A stretch of DNA of 6,281 nt from assembly GCA_031286185.1 (NCBI GenBank), contig JAITUS010000133.1, positions 1 to 6,281 on the forward strand, read 5' to 3'. Made by a program: the position numbers and the translations under genes. The notes under the pieces were generated by a model, which saw only the letters and a list, made by a program, of their open reading frames with translations, searched no databases and had not been told where the DNA came from. The number at the start of each line of letters is the position of its first letter. The stretch's first letter is position 1. This document shows positions 1 through 5,088 of the stretch, piece after piece. Source of the DNA: Rickettsiales bacterium. GTDB taxonomy: Bacteria > Pseudomonadota > Alphaproteobacteria > Rickettsiales > Anaplasmataceae.

Positions 1-86
1 TTTTTCGCCTAAAAGCGTGCAAAGTGTTAACAAATCAACCACATTACATCTTATTTAGCCCACTTTATTCTAACAATTTTGCTTAT
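1..86. other. Downstream flank of the small ankyrin gene
   Basis: This AT-rich stretch lies 3' of the minus-strand ankyrin gene. I see no open frame, tRNA or convincing terminator in it. The only structure is a 3-bp CGC/GCG stem at 6-17, with a T run on the wrong side to serve as a terminator for the minus-strand gene. Confidence 0.5.
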
Positions 87-699
87 TTAAACGTTTTCTG
101 CCGCTCCACTGAACAGATAACCGTTTTCCCACGCTAAGTTTACATCGACTCCTTTTTCCTCCACCAAATGTTCAACAACGTCCAAGTACCCATATGATAC
201 TGCTTTTTCCAATAGATCATTGCAGTCATAAACAACATCGTCTCGGTTCATTAGATATTCTATAGTATCCAAATCACCACCTACACTAGCTCGATCAAAT
301 AACGTACCGCATTCGGTAGCTGTCATAGAATCAATACCCTTCTCCTCTATAAAATATTTGACTAATTTAACATAGCCATATTCAAATGCATAATATACAG
401 AAGAACCTTCACCGTCAGTAATATTGTAATCGGCACCCTGATCTATTAAAAATCTTACTACATCAATCTCTCCTGAATAGACAGCCCGATGCAAAGGAGT
501 CCAACCACTTTCATCCTGAGCATTTATATCAGTTTCTTTACTTAGAACATATGCAGTTAAACACAAATCACCTTTTTCAGCAGCTGAATGTAAAGATGTT
601 TTACCTACAATACTAGCTTCTATATCATCTATGGGTTTGCCATTTAGATACTGTGCTATATTAGTACTATTATCTTTTTCAATATATTTTTTTTGTCAT
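87..699 (-). pseudogene. Small ankyrin-repeat protein, frameshifted in a poly-A tract near its start
   Basis: Ankyrin repeats are helix-turn-helix protein-binding modules; the partner here is unknown. Read from ATG 697-699, the frame stops after six codons (ATG ACA AAA AAA ATA TAT TGA). Removing one A from the 8-A run at 687-694 joins this ATG to the long frame and gives 203 residues. An SD (TGAGGT, 703-708) supports that ATG. The restored protein has about 30 N-terminal residues, then repeats at about 31-64 (GKTSLHSAAEKGD), 65-97 (GWTPLHRAVYSGEIDVV), 98-129, 130-158 and 159-191. A sixth repeat stops after its first helix (residues 192-203), so the 3' end may also be truncated. Without correction, the surviving frame is 87-566 from a TTG that lies inside repeat 1 and has no good SD. 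It is either a pseudogene, a gene rescued by slippage at the A run, or a sequencing error. The 86-residue gene upstream, 84 bp away, may share its transcript. Confidence 0.72.
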
Positions 700-702
700 A
701 TA

Positions 703-708
703 ACCTCA
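703..708 (-). promoter_or_regulatory. Shine-Dalgarno site for the frameshifted ankyrin gene
   Basis: On the minus strand this reads TGAGGT, ending 3 nt before ATG 697-699. It marks the original start codon and therefore shows that the frameshift in the A run lies just inside the coding region. Confidence 0.55.
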
Positions 709-783
709 TTAAAACTACTATTATTTTTTTGTTAATCTCTTAACTATACAAACACTCCCGATCATATTACCATCTTATATATA

Positions 784-1044
784 TTAATTGATAAACCTAC
801 TTTCTTCCCTCTTATCTCCGTTTTTGTAGGAAATAATAGTTTCTTGTATGGCAGAAGCTATTTCATTTAACCTCCTCACGTGGTTAATTTCTGGGTTTTT
901 ACGCATTTCCTGCAGCACCTTTTCATAAAGATCTCGTCTTTTTCCATTATCAAGTAATTCGCAATATGTCTTCACTTGTTCAGGAGTCTTTGATAATAGT
1001 CGTGCTAAAGTGTTGTTGCTTGACTTTTGGTTATTGTTACTCAT
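784..1044 (-). CDS. Hypothetical 86-residue charged, helical protein
   Basis: I do not recognise this family. The protein is short, hydrophilic and rich in Lys, Arg, Glu and Asn, with no signal peptide or membrane segment. The middle (about residues 12-75, from TLARLLSKTPEQVKTYCELL to IASAIQETI) looks mostly alpha-helical. The start is ATG 1042-1044, because GAGGA at 1053-1057 sits 8 nt upstream; the in-frame GTG at 1057-1059 falls inside that SD and is unlikely to be used. A TTGACT / 17 bp / TTTTAT promoter lies upstream, and the leader contains a 14-bp palindrome and a small hairpin. The gene is divergent from the large ankyrin gene and lies 84 bp before the broken ankyrin gene on the same strand. 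A small DNA-binding regulator is possible from the context only; no helix-turn-helix motif is clear. Confidence 0.75.
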   Translation of the reverse strand: MSNNNQKSSNNTLARLLSKTPEQVKTYCELLDNGKRRDLYEKVLQEMRKNPEINHVRRLNEIASAIQETIISYKNGDKREESRFIN

Positions 1045-1052
1045 ATAAAAAA

Positions 1053-1057
1053 TCCTC
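1053..1057 (-). promoter_or_regulatory. Shine-Dalgarno site that sets the start of the 86-residue gene
   Basis: It reads GAGGA on the minus strand, 8 nt before ATG 1042-1044. It overlaps the alternative GTG codon at 1057-1059 and so argues for the ATG. Confidence 0.65.
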
Positions 1058-1069
1058 ACTAATTAATGC

Positions 1070-1083
1070 TTCAAAATTTTGAA
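1070..1083. repeat. 14-bp perfect palindrome, possible operator
   Basis: TTCAAAATTTTGAA is an exact palindrome in the 5' leader of the 86-residue gene, 26 bp upstream of its ATG. Its position between promoter and gene fits an operator for a dimeric regulator. AT-rich palindromes also arise by chance, so the role is inferred. Confidence 0.4.
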
Positions 1084-1092
1084 ATGTTTACT

Positions 1093-1109
1093 ACTACTTT
1101 TTTAGTAGT
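1093..1109. repeat. Small hairpin near the predicted transcript start
   Basis: ACTACT (1093-1098) pairs with AGTAGT (1104-1109) around a 5-nt loop. On the minus strand it would sit at the very 5' end of the transcript of the 86-residue gene, where hairpins can protect mRNA. It is short, so the significance is uncertain. Confidence 0.35.
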
Positions 1110-1115
1110 CTTGGC

Positions 1116-1144
1116 ATAAAACCACGTCTTTTTACGCAAGTCAA
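1116..1144 (-). promoter_or_regulatory. Candidate promoter for the 86-residue gene
   Basis: On the minus strand, TTGACT (1139-1144) and TTTTAT (1116-1121) are separated by 17 bp. The -35 is close to consensus and the -10 matches 4 of 6. Transcription would begin near 1109 and leave a leader of about 65 nt. The broken ankyrin gene downstream may be carried on the same transcript. Confidence 0.45.
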
Positions 1145-1251
1145 GAAATTTTTTAAATATTTATTTGTTATTAATAATAATAAGAATATCAATATATTGG
1201 CTTCGAAAACGCAGTTGTAATATAAGTTTGATTGTAAAAACTGATTATGGA

Positions 1252-1279
1252 TTGATCATTTTTCTAACTATAGTATAAT
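1252..1279 (+). promoter_or_regulatory. Promoter of the large ankyrin gene
   Basis: TTGATC (1252-1257) and a perfect TATAAT (1274-1279) are separated by 16 bp. A start near 1286 gives a leader of only about 20 nt before ATG 1306. This is the clearest sigma-70-type promoter in the window. Between it and the divergent promoter (about 1145-1250) lies very AT-rich, low-complexity sequence without a gene. Confidence 0.7.
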
Positions 1280-1293
1280 GAAATAAATGGTTT

Positions 1294-1299
1294 GAGGTG
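1294..1299 (+). promoter_or_regulatory. Shine-Dalgarno site that sets the start of the large ankyrin gene
   Basis: GAGGTG lies 6 nt before ATG 1306-1308. The in-frame GTG at 1297 is part of this SD, so the three residues it would add are not part of the protein. Confidence 0.75.
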
Positions 1300-1305
1300 A
1301 AAATC

Positions 1306-3033
1306 ATGAGACATGAACAGTGGTTAGAAATACTAAGTGCAGTAAATGCTGATAATGATTTAAATGGGAATAACGTAATTGGAAAAATAGAAGAGAAGCT
1401 AAAAGTAGCAGATCCAAGCATACATGAAGAATGGAAAAAAAACCGTTTTGAAATAAATCATCTATTTAAGTTTACTTACGATTATAGTGACGATTACCAA
1501 ACATCGTTGGGTTTTGTTGCCAAGAACGGCTATACAAAGATAGCAAAAGCCCTGATAGATAAAGGGGCTGATGTTAATAACCCAAATAAGTATGAAAGTA
1601 CCCCTTTACTTTGGGCTGCTAAAAATGGCCATATAGAAATAGTAAAAGCTCTGATAGATAAAGGGGCTGATGTTAATAAACCAAACAAGTATGGAAGAAC
1701 TCCATTACTTTGGGCTGCTGCAAATGGCCACATAGAAGTAGTAAAAGCTCTAATAAGCAAAGGAGCTGATGTTAATACAGTAGATGAGGACTGCTGGACT
1801 CCTTTGCACTATGCTGCTGATGGTGGCCATTTGGACGTAGTAAGGTACCTGATAGACGAGAAAAGTGCTGATTTTATGACCATTGATGAGGAGGGTATTA
1901 CTCCATTACATCTTGCAGCTTATAGTGGGAATTTAGATATAGTAGAATATCTGATAGACGAGAAAAGTGCTGATTTTACTGTTGTCAATAAGAATGGTCG
2001 GACTCTTTTGCACTATGCTGTTTATGGTCATTTAGACGTAGTAAAGTATCTGATAGATGAGAAGAAAGCTGACCTTACCGTTGCTGATAAGGAAGGCTGG
2101 ACTCCTTTGTACCTTGCTGCCTGTGGTGGTTACTTAAACGTAGTAAGGTACCTAATAGATGAAAAAAAAGCTAATTTTATAGTTGCTAATGAAGAAGGCT
2201 GGACTCCTTTATACCTCGCCACTCTCAACAGGGGTAAATTAGATGTGGTGGAATACCTAGTAAGTAAAGGTGCAGATGTTAATATCGTTACCAGTAAAGG
2301 TAGAACCCCCTTGAATGGTGCTGCATGTAGCGGCAAATTGGATGTGATAAAATATCTAATAGAGAAAGGTGCTAACATCAATATCAAAGATAAATATTGT
2401 CATACTCCTCTTTGTACAGCTGTTGAAAAAGGGCATTTAGATGTAGCAAAGTATCTAATAGAAGAGAAAGGAATGGACACTAATGTTAAAGATCTAGGTA
2501 ATAGAACTATTCTACATCTTGCTGTCCACAGTGGTAATTTAGATATGGTAAAATACCTTATAGAGGAAAAGGGTATCAGACAATATATAAACACTAGAAG
2601 AATTGATAATCGTTGGACTACTTTGCATGAAGCTACTTCTAAAGGCTACCTGGAGATAGCAGAATTTCTTATAAGTGAAGGAGCTATAGTAAATGCGGGT
2701 GATAAATACTATAATACTTCTCTACATAAAGCTGCTATAAGGGAAGATTGGGATATAGTAAAACTACTTGTGAGTAAAGGTGCAAAGCTTAATCCGAGAA
2801 ATAGTAATGGCTTAACACCTTTGCATTATGCTACTAAAAAAGGTCATTTAGGTATGGTGAAGTTTCTTGTGGAAAAAGGAGCTAGCATTCATATTAAAGA
2901 TAATTATGATAATACTCCTAAGGATTTAGCTGCTAAACAAGGTAGAGAAGATATTATAGAATTTTTTAGCAGTATACCTTGTGCTAGTCTTGAAGGAGTT
3001 TCTGTTCGCAGTAGTACTAAATTGCAGAAGTAA
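1306..3033 (+). CDS. Large ankyrin-repeat protein (about 15 repeats)
   Basis: A 575-residue intact protein. Residues 1-60 are a non-ankyrin, charged, helical region beginning MRHEQWLEIL. About 15 ankyrin repeats fill residues 64-556, with textbook cores such as GRTPLLWAAANGHIEVVKAL, GITPLHLAAYSGNLDIV and GLTPLHYATKKGHLGMVKFL. The last repeat (DNTPKDLAAKQGREDI) is a C-terminal cap, followed by a short Ser-rich tail. Two repeat types are mixed: a 33-residue form ending KGADVN (repeats 1-3, 8, 9, 12-14) and a 34-residue form with DEK.AD or EEKG (4, 5, 7, 10). Repeat 6 lacks one residue, repeat 8 has one extra, and repeat 11 carries a few extra residues. There is no signal peptide or membrane helix. 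Ankyrin proteins bind other proteins, and some in Anaplasmataceae are type IV secreted into the host; secretion here is inference. It has its own strong promoter and SD, and no obvious operon partner. Confidence 0.95.
   Translation: MRHEQWLEILSAVNADNDLNGNNVIGKIEEKLKVADPSIHEEWKKNRFEINHLFKFTYDYSDDYQTSLGFVAKNGYTKIAKALIDKGADVNNPNKYESTPLLWAAKNGHIEIVKALIDKGADVNKPNKYGRTPLLWAAANGHIEVVKALISKGADVNTVDEDCWTPLHYAADGGHLDVVRYLIDEKSADFMTIDEEGITPLHLAAYSGNLDIVEYLIDEKSADFTVVNKNGRTLLHYAVYGHLDVVKYLIDEKKADLTVADKEGWTPLYLAACGGYLNVVRYLIDEKKANFIVANEEGWTPLYLATLNRGKLDVVEYLVSKGADVNIVTSKGRTPLNGAACSGKLDVIKYLIEKGANINIKDKYCHTPLCTAVEKGHLDVAKYLIEEKGMDTNVKDLGNRTILHLAVHSGNLDMVKYLIEEKGIRQYINTRRIDNRWTTLHEATSKGYLEIAEFLISEGAIVNAGDKYYNTSLHKAAIREDWDIVKLLVSKGAKLNPRNSNGLTPLHYATKKGHLGMVKFLVEKGASIHIKDNYDNTPKDLAAKQGREDIIEFFSSIPCASLEGVSVRSSTKLQK
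1552..1749 (+). repeat. Tandem 99-bp repeat inside the ankyrin gene
   Basis: 1552-1650 and 1651-1749 are adjacent copies of one ankyrin-repeat unit. The first 29 bases of each copy are identical (from CTGATAGATAAAGG), and most of the remainder also matches. The DNA-level identity shows a recent duplication or gene conversion in a region prone to recombination. Confidence 0.8.
1849..2250 (+). repeat. Array of diverged 99/102-bp units inside the ankyrin gene
   Basis: Related units begin near 1849, 1951, 2050 and 2152 (spacings 102, 99, 102), each starting with CTGATAGA or CTAATAGA and encoding the DEK.AD class of repeat. The units at 1849 and 1951 are the closest pair. The 99-bp unit is the one that has lost a residue. 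Confidence 0.65.
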
Positions 3034-3043
3034 ATTTGGGGAG

Positions 3044-3132
3044 CTACTCAAACGCTAACTTATACTTCATAACTAAGGATTAGAGCTAAGATATCTTACG
3101 TTATGAATATACAAGTTAGCGTTTAAGCGTAG
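3044..3132. repeat. Long imperfect inverted repeat between convergent genes
   Basis: The left arm 3050-3073 and right arm 3100-3124 pair over 12 bp (AAACGCTAACTT with AAGTTAGCGTTT) and again over 8 bp (TTCATAAC with GTTATGAA), with a small internal mismatch. Short outer pairing (CTAC with GTAG) extends the element. The loop holds a 12-bp perfect palindrome, TAAGATATCTTA (3087-3098). No T run follows on either strand, so it is not a classic intrinsic terminator, although it could still end or stabilise both transcripts. The right arm overlaps the last codons of the minus-strand gene. A small palindromic mobile element is an alternative. Confidence 0.75.
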
Positions 3133-4009
3133 TTGGGCTGGAAAGAGATTTAACATCAGGTTGTTCTACGCTTTCCACTTCTTCAAGCTTCGTATTTGGC
3201 CTTGAAATACTGTACAATGCAAAACTCACACAAGCTAATCCAACAATCCCGCCAACTACCGCTATAACGTGCATTTCCAGGATATACGACGCAACACTAC
3301 TCACTAACAACGCTGTACCAACAAAACCAGCTAGGATTGCTTGTCTTTGCTGCGTTGTTTTTGTTGATGAGTTTTTTCCTTTGTTTGCAGTATCATTATC
3401 AAAACATGGTTCTACTTCAACAGAAGAGGAAATGTCAGAGGTGTTTGGTACTTGTGTGGTGTTCATTTGAGTCTCTCCGCTGTTTTCGCATATAGATTGG
3501 TGTATGTCTAGATCTTTACTGCCTTTATTGGTATTTTCAAATTCAGTTGATACAGCTTCAATATTATCAGTTACAGGTGCAGTATCTTTAGTCGGTATAT
3601 TCGAATCACCTTTAAATTCCTCAATAATTTTTACAATTTCTTTACAATTTTCATTGGCATAATTAAATGGTGTGTAGCTTATCTCTTGACCATCTGCTTG
3701 TTTTATTGTTATCTTCTTATTGAGGATTTCTTCCAAAATACCGTATTCCTCAGATAGTTTTAAAATTTCTCTAACAGCTCTACTATCTTTACGTGACATA
3801 GCATCTGTCAGTATTATATGATTTTCTTTACGACCATCTGAGTGTTCTATGATCATTTCCTTTTTAAACACTTCTAAAAGCTTTTGTTTTTCAATCTCCT
3901 CTAAAAAGTCCTTACTGCTGGAGGCGTTTGACTCTTTTGAAGCAGTGATACCTTTTCAATTTTTGAATTTTTTAGCAATAGCTTTTCCTATTTTCTTTGG
4001 TGTTTTCAT
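3116..4009 (-). pseudogene. Two-membrane-segment protein with ankyrin-like N-terminal part, interrupted by TGA at codon 18
   Basis: ATG 4007-4009 has an ideal SD (AAGGAG, 4018-4023, spacing 8). The frame begins MKTPKKIGKAIAKKFKN and meets TGA at 3956-3958, then continues in the same frame to 3116 (297 codons counting the TGA). Restored residues about 60-135 are helical and contain an ankyrin-like piece, YTPFNYANENCKEIVKIIEE. Residues about 136-220 are Ser/Thr/Asn-rich and probably disordered. Two hydrophobic helices at about 224-243 and 247-268 form a membrane hairpin, followed by a polar tail. I do not recognise the family. Downstream restarts look poor: GTG 3871 has no SD, and ATG 3856 has AAGGA almost touching it; that frame would give 246-251 residues. 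Hence it is a probable pseudogene, though readthrough, internal start or sequencing error remain possible. A secreted or membrane-inserted host-interaction protein is speculation. Confidence 0.68.
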
Positions 4010-4017
4010 AACGTTTT

Positions 4018-4023
4018 CTCCTT
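4018..4023 (-). promoter_or_regulatory. Shine-Dalgarno site marking the original start of the interrupted gene
   Basis: It reads AAGGAG on the minus strand, 8 nt before ATG 4007-4009. This site is the main evidence that the 17 codons before the TGA belong to the gene. Confidence 0.7.
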
Positions 4024-4291
4024 ATCTATTAAAATTTGTTGATTTAGTTGTGGTAGTTGAAGTGTTCTAGTTGCACACTCCATAAATTCGGTTCAATCAA
4101 CGGTGCTTTGCTGTTTGAAATATTTTCCTCCTTGTAAAAATTTGGCTTATCTTTATATCAGCTCATTCAAACAGCATCAACATGACTTACCTTTTTGGAT
4201 GTAGGATTCTCTAGGGATTATCCTATTAAATTCTATGATATTATTTTTTGTATCGTTGTTAAAAACGTCAATACTGAAAATAGATATTAAC

Positions 4292-4317
4292 CAGGGCTCC
4301 TTTTGCCTTGTTTTTTT
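4292..4317 (+). terminator. Rho-independent terminator, plus strand
   Basis: CAGGGC (4292-4297) pairs with GCCTTG (4305-4310) over 6 bp including one G-U pair, around a 7-nt loop, and is followed at once by seven T (4311-4317). No recognised plus-strand gene lies between 3033 and this site, so the transcript it ends is unknown. Confidence 0.6.
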
Positions 4318-4320
4318 ATT

Positions 4321-4433
4321 TGGTAAATTTCTTAAGCATAAAGGTTATATCAACTTTCGTTATCGCGAAGTCAAACAAGATACATAATAAATTCGCTAAA
4401 TCTCTAATCGCAGGGAAACTTTTTAATTTACCA
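4321..4433. repeat. 113-bp segment bounded by a 9-bp inverted repeat
   Basis: TGGTAAATT (4321-4329) is the exact reverse complement of AATTTACCA (4425-4433). Inside is a smaller imperfect stem around CTTTCGTTATCGCGAAG (about 4354-4370). It could be a miniature repeat element or a structured RNA. With 9-bp ends in AT-rich DNA, chance is also possible. Confidence 0.35.
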
Positions 4434-4568
4434 TTGAGATTTGGTATCATCACACCACAAAGTACATACTACTAAACCTCATTGGAAAAAGCTATTTACT
4501 CAAACTTAATAAAAATGAGAGATAATGGAACACAAAAAAACTATCAATCAAAGATCGCTAGAAAAACA

Positions 4569-5021
4569 ATGGAAGACATATTTGCCATTCTATTTGAAGT
4601 TTTGCTCCTATTCCACGCATTTGATGCATACGCTGATGGAGCAACAGATGTAATGTGTAATTCGATGCGTTACATTCATGGAATGGGTGGACCAATGATT
4701 ACAGTGGTGATAATTGGTGCAAGCTTGCTTGCGATATTTGGCAAAATGCCTTGGCCTGCACTTTTTTCGCTTGGTGTGTTCGTTGCTGTGTTTTTTGGTG
4801 CTCCTCAAGTTGTAAAAAAGATCACAGGAAGAGAAGCTTGCTGTCTTTATGAGGGGCAAATGATGGAAAACGGAAAATGTGTTGCTGCTCCTGGGTATGA
4901 ATTTGTGGGTAAGGATAACGGCGATATTAGAGGCGTTTGGATTCACTGTGGTAAAATTGGCCATGTGTTTAATAACAAAGAAAAGTGTGTTGACCCTTCT
5001 ACTGAGCCACTGTGGAAATAA
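4569..5021 (+). CDS. virB2: VirB2/TrbC-like type IV secretion pilin, copy 1
   Basis: VirB2 pilins are inserted in the inner membrane and extracted to build the type IV secretion pilus. This 150-residue form starts at ATG 4569, which gives a signal peptide (residues 1-22, cleavage after HAFDAYA). The core follows: TM1 about 43-58 (MITVVIIGASLLAIFG), a short KMPWP loop, and TM2 about 63-79 (PALFSLGVFVAVFFGAP). Residues 88-150 are a C-terminal extension with cysteines 91, 92, 104, 127 and 140; with Cys30 this makes six. The frame stays open upstream to a TTG at 4482 and includes ATG 4515, but no SD supports either. The equivalent leader in copy 2 contains a stop, so I chose the start that matches copy 2. 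No strong SD precedes ATG 4569. Classical VirB2 proteins lack this long Cys-rich tail. I found no confident promoter. Confidence 0.88.
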   Translation: MEDIFAILFEVLLLFHAFDAYADGATDVMCNSMRYIHGMGGPMITVVIIGASLLAIFGKMPWPALFSLGVFVAVFFGAPQVVKKITGREACCLYEGQMMENGKCVAAPGYEFVGKDNGDIRGVWIHCGKIGHVFNNKEKCVDPSTEPLWK

Positions 5022-5088
5022 AACTATTCACTGAAACTTAACCAAAATGAGGAATAATAGGACGTAAAAAATAGAGATTATTGAAAGA

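Larger units (their letters stand above)
4010..4568. other. Long stretch without a convincing gene
   Basis: No recognisable protein is encoded here. It contains the SD of the interrupted gene, a perfect minus-strand SD (AAGGAGG, 4127-4133) leading into a 25-codon frame at 4044-4121 that begins with ATT, a plus-strand intrinsic terminator at 4292-4317, and an inverted-repeat segment at 4321-4433. A 50-codon plus frame (4235-4387) has an ATG but no SD, and the terminator lies inside it. From about 4481 the sequence matches the leader in front of the second pilin gene, and 4469-4486 resembles the end of a pilin gene. This could be a graveyard of small genes and repeats. Confidence 0.6.

Noticed and set aside
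6..17. CGC/GCG stem near the left edge as a terminator of the small ankyrin gene
   Set aside because: The stem has only 3 bp and the minus strand has A rather than T after it.
1297..1305. GTG 1297 as the start of the large ankyrin protein
   Set aside because: The GTG is part of the SD (GAGGTG) that serves ATG 1306, so it cannot also be the likely start.
1530..2594. Minus-strand open frames inside the large ankyrin gene
   Set aside because: They lie antisense to a highly repetitive gene, repeat with the same period as the ankyrin units, and have no SD or family resemblance.
3849..4070. Plus-strand 73-codon frame over the start of the interrupted membrane-protein gene
   Set aside because: It is antisense to a better supported frame, has no SD, and its hydrophobic residues mirror the Lys/Glu-rich codons on the other strand.
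4203..4361. Minus-strand frame of about 50 codons without ATG
   Set aside because: It looks somewhat protein-like but has no start or SD, and a frame of this length can occur by chance in this region.
4235..4387. Plus-strand 50-codon frame starting with ATG
   Set aside because: There is no SD, a good terminator lies inside it, and I recognise no family. It was noted in the intergenic entry rather than called as a gene.
4482..4568. N-terminal extension of pilin copy 1 to TTG 4482 or ATG 4515
   Set aside because: The homologous leader of copy 2 has an early stop, and the extension would place a polar segment before the signal peptide.
4608..4964. Minus-strand 118-codon frame across pilin copy 1
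   Set aside because: It is antisense to a clear pilin gene and the translation matches no recognisable fold.
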